From the NCBI GenBank assembly GCA_943788725.1, contig CALSRJ010000003.1:496001-560000 (forward strand): a stretch of 64,000 nt of DNA, written 5' to 3'. This document shows, piece after piece, positions 46,096 through 54,346 of this stretch. This stretch comes from an uncultured Flavobacteriales bacterium (lineage in GTDB: Bacteria; Bacteroidota; Bacteroidia; Flavobacteriales_G; Salibacteraceae). The notes beneath the pieces are model-generated. The model saw only the letters and a program-made list of their open reading frames with translations. It was not told the DNA's origin and made no database searches. The position numbers were made by a program, and so were the translations under genes. How positions within the stretch are numbered: position 1 is the stretch's first letter; every line of letters starts with the position of its first letter.

Positions 46096-48219
46096 CTAAC
46101 CCTTACCCTTCTTTTCCAATTCCAACAAAAAGGCGTACTCCAAGGCGATTTCCTTGTACACTTCAAACCTTCCGCTGGCGCCACCGTGGCCGAATTCCAT
46201 GTTGATGTGAAAAAGCAATTGATGCGTATCCGTCTTCATCTCTCTCAGCTTGGCAACCCACTTCATCGGCTCCCAATATTGGACTTGTGAATCGTGCAAG
46301 CCTGTAGTGACCAACATATTCGGATAGTCCTTCGCCTCGATGTTGTCGTAAGGCGAGTAAGTCTTGATGTAGTCGTAGTATTCTTCGTTTTTAGGATTTC
46401 CCCATTCGTCAAATTCCCCAGTAGTAAGCGGAATGCTTTCGTCGAGCATGGTGGAGACAACGTCCACAAAAGGAACCGCTGCGATGATGCCATTCCACAT
46501 CTCAGGCGCCATGTTGATGACCGCTCCCATCAAGAGTCCACCAGCGCTTCCGCCCATGGCGTATAGGTGATTTTTGGAGGTGTAGCCCTCGCTGATAAGA
46601 AATGTTCCGCAATCTATGAAGTCGTTGAAGGTGTTCATCTTTTGGAGCATCTTGCCGTCTTCGTACCATTGCCTTCCCATCATTTGGCTTCCCCGAATGT
46701 GGGCAATGCAAAAGATGAATCCTCGGTTGAGTAAACTCAATCGTGAGGGACTGAATGTAGGTTCTACGGTAATGCCATAGGAGCCGTATCCGTATAGAAG
46801 CAAAGGCGTCTCTGCGCTAGGCTTTGTGTCCTTGTGCATGACCATAGACATGGGCACTTTGGCACCGTCACGCACCATGACCCAAATTCGCTTGACCACA
46901 TAATCTGCCTTGTCAAATCCTCCGAGCACCTCTTGTTGCTTGAGGAGCTTGCGCGAACGATCGTCCATGTTGTATTCGAAGACCGAACTCGGTGTGGTCA
47001 TACTGGTATAGCCAAATCGTAATGTCGAAGTCTCGAATTGAGGGTTAACACCACTATAAACCGTGTAAGCTTCTTCGTCAAAGGCGATGTAATGATCCGT
47101 TCCTTGATCCCAGGCAATCACACGGATAGCGCTTTGCGCATTGGTCTTCTCGGTCAAGACGAGGTAATCCATGAAGATGTCAAAATCATCCAATAGGACG
47201 TCTTCGCGATGTGGAATGACCTCTTCCCAATTGGCTTTTCCCGGTGAACTACTCGGAGCCTTCATCAACTTGAAGTTGGTAGCACCGTCTTTGTTGGTCA
47301 GGATGTAAAAATGACCGTCAAAATGTGAAATGGCATACTCGAGATCGCGCTCACGTTCTTGGACCAATTGCCATGTGCCATTGGGGTCGTTGGCGTCTAA
47401 AAATCGGTATTCATCCGAGACGGTAGCCCCGCTGTGGATGTAGATGTATCGCTTTGACTTGAACTTACCCACGCCAACGTTGAAAGTCTCATCCGTTTCG
47501 TGATAGACCTCTTCATCTTCTTCAGAGGGGGTGCCCATAACGTGCTTGAAGACCTTGAAAGAGCGCAGTGTAACAGGGTCTTTCTTGGTGTAGAAAACGG
47601 TCTGATTATCATTGGCCCAAGTGCAGCCTCCAGTGGTTCCTTCGATGCGGTCTGCTAGGTATTCGCCCGTTGATAGGTCCTTGAAGCGAAGCGTATAGAT
47701 CCGTCGGCTCAAGGTGTCTTCACCAAAAGCGAGGAGTTGATTGTTCGTGCTTATCGAGTTGCCGACCGCCTGATAGTAGCTCTCTCCTTCTGCCAATACA
47801 TTGACGTCGAGCATTACCTCTTCCGCTGCCTCTAGGCTCGCTTGCTTTCTGCAATGGATGGGGTATTCTTTGCCACTTTCATAGCGTGAGTAGTAGTAAT
47901 ACCCGTCGTAGAAATAAGGCACCGAACTGTCGTCTTGCTTGATGCGGCCTTTCAATTCTTCAAATAAAGCTTCCTGAAGAGCTTCGGTAGGCGCCATGAC
48001 GGCTTGGGTATAGGCGTTTTCAGCCTCTAGATGTGCTAGGATTTCAGGGTCTTTGCGCTCCATATCTCGCATCCAGTGATAATCATCGATGCGCGTATCT
48101 CCGTGTGTAGTGATTTCAAAAGGTGCCTTACGTGCGATGGGGGGGTGTATCATTTCAGTAGTCTCATTTTCTTGCGTTTCACAGGCCGTCAGGAAGACGA
48201 CCACAGCCGCTGTGTCCAT
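46096..48219 (-). CDS. S9 family peptidase (oligopeptidase B-like) lipoprotein
   Basis: 707 residues. A very short signal (MDTAAVVVFLTAC) ends in lipobox Cys13. The beta-propeller domain (about 30-420) begins with DDYHWMRDMERKDPEILAHL, as in oligopeptidase B. The C-terminal alpha/beta-hydrolase domain holds the nucleophile Ser558 in MGGSAGGLLMG, the Asp in TGLHDSQVQYWEP and the His in FGHGGASGR. It cleaves short peptides, in oligopeptidase B after basic residues. The lipid anchor is unusual for the cytoplasmic archetype but common in Bacteroidota. It lies between the repeat region and the divergent transaldolase gene. Confidence 0.92.
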   Translation of the reverse strand: MDTAAVVVFLTACETQENETTEMIHPPIARKAPFEITTHGDTRIDDYHWMRDMERKDPEILAHLEAENAYTQAVMAPTEALQEALFEELKGRIKQDDSSVPYFYDGYYYYSRYESGKEYPIHCRKQASLEAAEEVMLDVNVLAEGESYYQAVGNSISTNNQLLAFGEDTLSRRIYTLRFKDLSTGEYLADRIEGTTGGCTWANDNQTVFYTKKDPVTLRSFKVFKHVMGTPSEEDEEVYHETDETFNVGVGKFKSKRYIYIHSGATVSDEYRFLDANDPNGTWQLVQERERDLEYAISHFDGHFYILTNKDGATNFKLMKAPSSSPGKANWEEVIPHREDVLLDDFDIFMDYLVLTEKTNAQSAIRVIAWDQGTDHYIAFDEEAYTVYSGVNPQFETSTLRFGYTSMTTPSSVFEYNMDDRSRKLLKQQEVLGGFDKADYVVKRIWVMVRDGAKVPMSMVMHKDTKPSAETPLLLYGYGSYGITVEPTFSPSRLSLLNRGFIFCIAHIRGSQMMGRQWYEDGKMLQKMNTFNDFIDCGTFLISEGYTSKNHLYAMGGSAGGLLMGAVINMAPEMWNGIIAAVPFVDVVSTMLDESIPLTTGEFDEWGNPKNEEYYDYIKTYSPYDNIEAKDYPNMLVTTGLHDSQVQYWEPMKWVAKLREMKTDTHQLLFHINMEFGHGGASGRFEVYKEIALEYAFLLELEKKGKG

Positions 48220-48390
48220 GGCAATTTCAGGCGACGAATGTACGGCGTGGGAGGTGGAATCACTCTTCTTTTCACGTGTTTCTCAGTGGTCAATCGCTTC
48301 GGGCCTTGGCGGATTTAGAAATGGCATGTCGCTTCTGTAAATTTTTCCAACATTTGAAATTCCCTTACATTGAAACGCTAATCTCAACCA

Positions 48391-49047
48391 ATGAAATTCT
48401 TTATCGATACCGCCAACCTAGCCGAAATCCGCGAGGCAAATGACCTCGGCGTTCTAGACGGAGTAACTACCAACCCAAGCCTCATGGCAAAGGAAGGAAT
48501 CACGGGCGCCGACAACATCATTCAGCACTACATCAAGATCTGTGAGATCGTAGATGGCGACGTAAGCGCTGAAGTAATCGCAACAGACTATGAAGGCATC
48601 ATCCGAGAAGGAGAGGCATTGGCGAAACTGCACGAGAACATCGTGGTAAAGGTTCCGATGATCAAGGAAGGAGTAAAGGCGTTGAAGTATTTCAGCGATA
48701 AAGGCATTCGCACCAATTGCACCTTGATTTTTTCTGCCGGCCAGGCGCTGCTTGCTGCAAAGGCAGGGGCTTCCTATGTATCTCCATTTCTTGGGAGATT
48801 AGACGACGTCAGTACCGACGGACTCAACCTCATCGAGGAGATCCGCATCATTTTTGACAACTACGGATTCGCAACCGAGATCTTGGCTGCTTCGATCCGT
48901 CACCCGATCCACATCATTGAGTGCGCCAAGATCGGTGCAGATGTCGCTACGTGTCCGTTGAAACCGATTCTGCAGTTATTGAACCACCCCCTCACCGATG
49001 TCGGATTAGCGAAATTCCTAGCCGACTACGAGAAGGGAAACGCTTAA
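48391..49047 (+). CDS. fsa: Fructose-6-phosphate aldolase / transaldolase-like protein
   Basis: 218 residues, the short transaldolase subfamily. [20 protein letters not shown] and [14 protein letters not shown] open the TIM barrel. The Schiff-base lysine is Lys87 in NIVVKVPM, and [20 protein letters not shown] follows. It works either in the pentose-phosphate pathway (transaldolase) or as a fructose-6-phosphate aldolase; members of this size are hard to tell apart by sequence. It is followed after 3 bp by the Nramp-like gene. A TACATTGA sequence about 25 bp upstream may be the -7 box. Confidence 0.92.
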   Translation: MKFFIDTANLAEIREANDLGVLDGVTTNPSLMAKEGITGADNIIQHYIKICEIVDGDVSAEVIATDYEGIIREGEALAKLHENIVVKVPMIKEGVKALKYFSDKGIRTNCTLIFSAGQALLAAKAGASYVSPFLGRLDDVSTDGLNLIEEIRIIFDNYGFATEILAASIRHPIHIIECAKIGADVATCPLKPILQLLNHPLTDVGLAKFLADYEKGNA

Positions 49048-49050
49048 TGC

Positions 49051-50292
49051 ATGACCCTGCGTGACCGCTTAGCGCAATTTGGACCAGGACTGCTCTATGC
49101 GGGAGCTGCCGTGGGGGTATCCCATTTGGTGCAGAGCACGCGGGCTGGAGCCGAATTTGGACTCCAACTCTTGGCGGTCATCATCCTGGTCAACGTCATC
49201 AAGTACCCCATCTTCGAAAGCGGACCTCGCTATGCCGCGGCTACAGGCAAGTCCCTCTTAGATGGCTACCAGCGCATTGGCAATTGGGCCGTGTGGGTTT
49301 ATATGGCAATGAGCATCATTACTATGTTCATTATCATGGGCGCGATTTCGATCGTAACCGCAGGGTTGTTCGCCCAACTCACCAGTCTCGACGTTGAAGC
49401 CCCTTTTGTGGCGGTGATCTTGCTGACCATTTCGGTGTTCGTCTTGGGATGGGGGCACTATTTCACCTTGGATCGCGTGATGAAGTTCATCATCATTCTG
49501 CTGACCTTTTCTACCGTATTGGCGCTATCCTTTTCTTGGATCGAGCCTACCATTCGCTCCGAGGAGTTCATGCGCGTCTTTGACATCGGAGAGCGCAAAG
49601 ACGTGCTTTTTTTGGTTGCCTTGATTGGCTGGATGCCTGCACCCATCGACATTGCGATCTGGCATTCGGTCTGGTCGGTTTCTAAAAACAAGGAGCAGGG
49701 TAAGCGTATTCCCATGCGGCAGGCCCTCACCGATTTCAAGGTGGGATACTGGGGAACTACCTTTTTGGCGGTTTGCTTTGTTGGGCTCGGTGCGGTTATC
49801 ATGTATGGCACGCCTGAATCCCCCGCTTCAGGTAGCGTAGCTTTTGCCGAACAGCTCATCAGAATGTACACGGCAAACTTGGGACATTGGGCATTTCCTT
49901 TCATCGCTTTGGCCGCCTTCACTACCATGTTCAGCACCTTGCTCACCTGCCTCGATGCCTTTCCACGCACCCTACGCAGATCCACGAAACTGGTCGTTCA
50001 TCACTTCGAAGACAAAAAATACCACAGCGGCTTGTATTGGTTCTGGCTGATCTTGACGGCGCTCGGAACCACGGTCATCCTGCTTTTCTTCTTTCGAGAC
50101 ATGCGTGCACTGGTAGACTTGGCTACTACGCTGTCTTTTGTGATTGCTCCCGTATTCGCCATCCTGAATTTTGTGGCCATGTACGATAAGGATGTTCCAG
50201 CCGAATCTAAACCTTCCGTTTGGATGAAACGTTTTAATATCGCATCCATCGTATTGCTATCAGGATTCAGCCTTTGGTATATACTCTATTGA
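49051..50292 (+). CDS. Nramp-related membrane transporter with non-canonical metal site
   Basis: 413 residues with about eleven membrane segments and the Nramp (SLC11) fold. The first segment begins FGPGLLYAGAA and ends RAGAEFGLQLL, which aligns without gaps to the classic TM1. However, the metal-binding motif DPGN is replaced by GVSH (residues 22-25). In TM6 the usual MPH motif reads MPAPIDIAIWHS. The transported ion is therefore uncertain; magnesium, aluminium or proton-only activity occurs in divergent Nramp relatives. It lies 3 bp after the transaldolase gene, and its stop overlaps the frame upstream of the next gene. Confidence 0.88.
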   Translation: MTLRDRLAQFGPGLLYAGAAVGVSHLVQSTRAGAEFGLQLLAVIILVNVIKYPIFESGPRYAAATGKSLLDGYQRIGNWAVWVYMAMSIITMFIIMGAISIVTAGLFAQLTSLDVEAPFVAVILLTISVFVLGWGHYFTLDRVMKFIIILLTFSTVLALSFSWIEPTIRSEEFMRVFDIGERKDVLFLVALIGWMPAPIDIAIWHSVWSVSKNKEQGKRIPMRQALTDFKVGYWGTTFLAVCFVGLGAVIMYGTPESPASGSVAFAEQLIRMYTANLGHWAFPFIALAAFTTMFSTLLTCLDAFPRTLRRSTKLVVHHFEDKKYHSGLYWFWLILTALGTTVILLFFFRDMRALVDLATTLSFVIAPVFAILNFVAMYDKDVPAESKPSVWMKRFNIASIVLLSGFSLWYILY

Positions 50293-50309
50293 CCTTTAAA
50301 GACCTTTCT

Positions 50310-52205
50310 ATGAGACAAATCGTACTTCTACTCACGCTCCTTCCTATGATCGGAATAGCTCAACAGAGCGTCACCGTCAAGCACATGAAGATCTCTGATC
50401 ATTGGACCGTAGATCCGCGTGCATTTCAGGAAGATTTTAGCGTCGAGCTGAAGAACATCGAACCACCGCTGCCTGGGGGTGATTTGAATCGAGAGGAGAT
50501 GCGGGCACTTAAACGTCGTATGAATGAGTTGTACCCGCGAACGACGTCATTGAGCTCAACACGAGGCGACAGATCTACCGATACGCTAACCATAGGTCAA
50601 AGCTTTCCTGCTGACTTCTTTTTGAACCAAGCGCCGATTGGCGGAGGCACCCCAAACGACAACACCCTCGCCATCTCCGACGATGGAAAATTGATTTCTT
50701 CATGGAATTCACAATTGTGGGCCTATGATATTGTGGCCGATACGTACTTGTTTGCCTATCCCAACATGCACCCCAGCTTCAATCAATTCCTGAACATTTA
50801 CAACGACACGGCCTTCAGTCTCTTCCAACCGTTTGATCCCAAACTGCTTTACGATCCGACCCGCCAGCGTTTCATCATGCTTTTTATGACCGGTCGCAAT
50901 CCGAGCAACAGCGCCACGATCGTTTCTTTTTCCACATCTACTGACCCCAAGGACCCCTGGCACGCTTACCGATTGCCCGGGAATCCGTTGACGTATGATA
51001 CTTGGAGTGACTATCCTCAAATCGCCATCAATGAGAACAGTTTTTACTTGACGCTGAATCAGCTCTATCCCGATTCCGGCTGGGTAGAAGGATTCGCGGA
51101 GACCTTGCTGTGGCAAATGGACCTGGACGAAGCCTTTGCAGGGGAGGAATCGGTCACTACCAAGCTATGGACGGGCTTCACCTATGAAGGAAAGAACATC
51201 CGCTATTTGCACCCTGTAAAAACGCACATGGGTCCACAAGGAGACTCCATGTACCTCGTAGCGAACCGCCCTTTTGTTGAGACCAACGACACGTTTTTCA
51301 TTGTGCGGGTGGAAGGTGATGCGGATGATCCGATTACAGCCGTGGATGTCAAAATGACCTCGGGAGGACTTCAATACGGACACCCACCTTATGCGAAACA
51401 GTCGGGCGGAAACCAGGAATTCTGGACGAACGATGCCCGTGTTTTGGGTGCTGTTCGTATGGGAAAGGAAATTCATATCACAGGAAATACCGTTGACTTC
51501 AATTCAGGAAAGGCGACCATCTACCATGGAAAAATTGCTGATGCAGAGGCACCGACGGTCGTGGGTACCATCATTTCAGATCCGGTGAAAGAATTAGGTT
51601 TTCCCAATTTGGATTTCATCGGCGTGACTCCTACAGATCGGGACGTCGTGATTTTCGCTAACCACACGGGTACAACCATTCACCCGGGCAATTCTGCGAT
51701 CTATATCGACCACGACGGGAATTATGGACCATTGCAAACGGTTGCAAAAGGAGAGACCTACGTAGACGGATTGCCATGGGCAGATGAACGTTGGGGCGAT
51801 TACACCGGTTTGCAGCGCAAGTTCAACGAAACGGCAGAAGTGTGGGTGGCTGGCTATTGGGGGTTCGCCTCCCAGCGGCCAGGTATTTACATCAGCCAGC
51901 TTCAGAGTCCTAAGCACGGTCCACTCAGTGTAGAGAATGAACCTGAGCAAGCGAGCATCACAATCTATCCGAATCCGACCATGGAATGGGTGCAATTTCA
52001 GTTTGACCTCGCGGGAAGCGTAGAGGGTGTCATTGAAATTCGCGACGTGCAGGGTCGGTATGTTGCCACCATCGGCAAAGGATTGATCAAGTCAGGAGCC
52101 AATCAACTTGGATTCGACGTTTCATCTCTCGCCGCGGGAACCTACGTAGTGCAGGTAAAGAGTGCAGAAGGCATTCATTTTACCGAGAAGTTCATCAAAC
52201 AGTAG
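50310..52205 (+). CDS. Secreted protein with T9SS type A sorting domain
   Basis: 631 residues from the ATG at 50310 (signal MRQIVLLLTLLPMIGIAQ); the frame opens upstream at 50274, inside the Nramp gene. The long middle (about 90-530) is beta-rich and contains propeller-like stretches (DNTLAISDDGKLISSWNSQL; KDPWHAYRLPG), but I recognise no enzyme motif. The C-terminal ~80 residues are the type A sorting domain: ITIYPNPTMEW (from 550), VQGRYVATIG and a final LAAGTYVVQVKS...EKFIKQ. It is exported by the type IX system. The function is unknown. Confidence 0.88.
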   Translation: MRQIVLLLTLLPMIGIAQQSVTVKHMKISDHWTVDPRAFQEDFSVELKNIEPPLPGGDLNREEMRALKRRMNELYPRTTSLSSTRGDRSTDTLTIGQSFPADFFLNQAPIGGGTPNDNTLAISDDGKLISSWNSQLWAYDIVADTYLFAYPNMHPSFNQFLNIYNDTAFSLFQPFDPKLLYDPTRQRFIMLFMTGRNPSNSATIVSFSTSTDPKDPWHAYRLPGNPLTYDTWSDYPQIAINENSFYLTLNQLYPDSGWVEGFAETLLWQMDLDEAFAGEESVTTKLWTGFTYEGKNIRYLHPVKTHMGPQGDSMYLVANRPFVETNDTFFIVRVEGDADDPITAVDVKMTSGGLQYGHPPYAKQSGGNQEFWTNDARVLGAVRMGKEIHITGNTVDFNSGKATIYHGKIADAEAPTVVGTIISDPVKELGFPNLDFIGVTPTDRDVVIFANHTGTTIHPGNSAIYIDHDGNYGPLQTVAKGETYVDGLPWADERWGDYTGLQRKFNETAEVWVAGYWGFASQRPGIYISQLQSPKHGPLSVENEPEQASITIYPNPTMEWVQFQFDLAGSVEGVIEIRDVQGRYVATIGKGLIKSGANQLGFDVSSLAAGTYVVQVKSAEGIHFTEKFIKQ

Positions 52206-52276
52206 TCGTTAGCTGGCGCTCAGAAAGGGCTATGCAGAAAGAGTGAGCAGACCTCCCTTCGGGTGGTATAAGCTTC

Positions 52277-52284
52277 TACCTTTG
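52277..52284 (+). promoter_or_regulatory. -7 box of the ABC-F gene
   Basis: TACCTTTG matches TAnnTTTG and lies 10 bp before the ATG at 52295, giving a leader of only a few bases. The same sequence, TACCTTTGC, occurs before valS and the sulfotransferase. Confidence 0.6.
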
Positions 52285-52294
52285 CACGCCCGAA

Positions 52295-54271
52295 ATGATC
52301 AGCATCAACAACATATCGGTCTCCTTTAGTGGGAATGACCTTTTCAAAGAAATTTCCCTCGTCATCAACGAGCGCGGCCGCATTGGTCTCGTCGGTAAGA
52401 ACGGGGTAGGGAAGAGTACCCTCTTGAAGATCATCCTGGGGTTGCAGCAGCCCGATGGCGGAGTTGTAGTCATCCCTGACGGGCGTACCGTTGGCTACCT
52501 GCCGCAGGAAATGCACTTCGAGGGCAAGGAAACGGTGTGGACCGAAACGTTGAAGGCGTATGCAGAGCTCAATTCCCTGAAAAATCGAGATGCAGAGATC
52601 CAAGTAGAACTTACTGAGCGAACCGACTACGAGAGCGACTCCTACCAAAAGATCATCGACGAGTTAGGCAACATCCACATGCGCCTCGAACTGATCGACG
52701 ACGGTAAATCCGAGCAAAAGACAGAGCAGGTTTTGTTGGGGTTGGGTTTTTCAAGGGAAGATTTTAAGCGCAAAATGTCTGAGTTCAGCGGAGGATGGCA
52801 GATGCGTGTGGAGTTGGCGAAACTGATCTTGATGCGACCTGATCTCTTGTTGCTCGATGAGCCGACCAACCACCTTGACATTGATTCCATCCTTTGGTTG
52901 GAGCAGTTCTTTCAAGAGTATCCAGGGGCGATCATGATGATCTCTCACGACCGAATGTTTTTGGACAACATTACCAACCGTACCGTAGAGATCATCAAGG
53001 GCAAGATTTACGATTACTCGGTAAGCTATTCCAAATTCTTCCAACTGCGGCAGGAGCGCATCGACCAGCAAAAGGCGGCCTATGACAACCAGCAGAAGTA
53101 CATCTCTCAGCAAGAGCGCTTCATTGAGCGCTTCAAGGCGAAGAATACCAAGGCCAAGCAAGCGCAGAGTAAAATGAAGCAGCTCGAGAAGTTGGATCGG
53201 GTGCACATCGATGAGACCGATGATTCGCGCATTCGTTTTCACTTCCCACCAGCACAAAGGTCTGGCGATGTCGTGCTCAAGGCGCGAGATTTGTCCAAGA
53301 CCTATGGAGACCACACGGTGTTTTCGGATGCTTCTTTCGACATTTTTCGGGGAGAACGCGTAGCCTTTGTCGGAAGAAACGGGCAGGGTAAATCTACCTT
53401 GGTCAAGCTCATCGTTGGCGATGAGAATGGCGAGGGTGAGTTGAAACTCGGACACAATGTTGAAGTGGGATACTACGCCCAGATTCAAGAAAAGACGCTT
53501 GATCCGGATGCGAACATTGAAGAGATCATACAACATGAAGCCACCGGAGACGATGCTAAAATTCATCGCGTAAGGGGCTTGTTAGGTGCCTTCCTCTTTG
53601 GACCAGACGACTACGGAAAGAAGGTGAAGGTGCTTTCAGGAGGGGAGAAGTCGCGCTTGGCGTTGGCGAAAATGCTCTTGAAGCAATGCAACCTGCTGAT
53701 TTTGGATGAGCCGACCAATCACTTAGACATCGGCGCGAAGGAGGTGTTGAAAGAAGCACTGCAAGCCTTTAAAGGAACCCTGATCTTGGTGAGTCACGAC
53801 CGAGAGTTCTTACAAGGATTGACCGACCGAACCTTTGAGTTCAAGGATGGAAGGGTAAAGGAGCATTTGGGCACCATTGATGACTTCCTTTCCAATTACC
53901 AAGTACAGAGTTTTAGAGAGTTTGAAGGAGCGAAAGCGAAGCCGAAACCAAAGACAGAGGAGACTAAAAAGGAAGTGGTCGCTTCAAAACCTGCTCAAAA
54001 CAGCGGATTGACCAACCAACAGCGCAAGGAAAAGGAGAAAGAGTGGAAGCGATTGAAGAACCAACTTTCGAACTTGGAACAACAAATTGAGGGGCAAGAA
54101 AAAGAGATGCGCGTACTCGAGGAAAAGATGGCGGATCCCACGGCAGCAAAGGATAGCCAAGATATTTTCTTTCAGCACGCCGAGCTTCAGCGGCAATTAG
54201 ACGACCATATGAAACGCTGGGAAAAGGCCGGCCAAGAGTTCGGTGTCCTCTCTCAATTGTTGGACCGATAG
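52295..54271 (+). CDS. ABC-F family ATPase (Uup/EttA-like)
   Basis: 658 residues with two ATP-binding domains and no membrane part. Walker A motifs: GKNGVGKST (34-42) and GRNGQGKST (360-368). Signatures: FSGGWQMRVELAKL and LSGGEKSRLALAKML. Both Walker B motifs read LLDEPTNHLDI or LILDEPTNHLDI. The linker between the domains is long and charged (QQKYISQQERFIERFKAKNT). The C-terminus (about 560-658) is a coiled coil, as in Uup. Such proteins act on ribosomes during translation or on DNA repair intermediates. The C-terminal coiled coil suggests the Uup branch. Confidence 0.93.
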   Translation: MISINNISVSFSGNDLFKEISLVINERGRIGLVGKNGVGKSTLLKIILGLQQPDGGVVVIPDGRTVGYLPQEMHFEGKETVWTETLKAYAELNSLKNRDAEIQVELTERTDYESDSYQKIIDELGNIHMRLELIDDGKSEQKTEQVLLGLGFSREDFKRKMSEFSGGWQMRVELAKLILMRPDLLLLDEPTNHLDIDSILWLEQFFQEYPGAIMMISHDRMFLDNITNRTVEIIKGKIYDYSVSYSKFFQLRQERIDQQKAAYDNQQKYISQQERFIERFKAKNTKAKQAQSKMKQLEKLDRVHIDETDDSRIRFHFPPAQRSGDVVLKARDLSKTYGDHTVFSDASFDIFRGERVAFVGRNGQGKSTLVKLIVGDENGEGELKLGHNVEVGYYAQIQEKTLDPDANIEEIIQHEATGDDAKIHRVRGLLGAFLFGPDDYGKKVKVLSGGEKSRLALAKMLLKQCNLLILDEPTNHLDIGAKEVLKEALQAFKGTLILVSHDREFLQGLTDRTFEFKDGRVKEHLGTIDDFLSNYQVQSFREFEGAKAKPKPKTEETKKEVVASKPAQNSGLTNQQRKEKEKEWKRLKNQLSNLEQQIEGQEKEMRVLEEKMADPTAAKDSQDIFFQHAELQRQLDDHMKRWEKAGQEFGVLSQLLDR

Positions 54272-54346
54272 TTTTCACCGAACATATCTTGAAAGTTCGT
54301 CGTATACCTCAGGCGACTTTTTCCATTTTCTCACGTCTTTTGTATT

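Noticed and set aside
52751-53566. A 271-codon open frame antisense to the ABC-F gene
   Set aside because: It is a shadow of the ABC-F reading frame; it has no recognisable domain or plausible start region.
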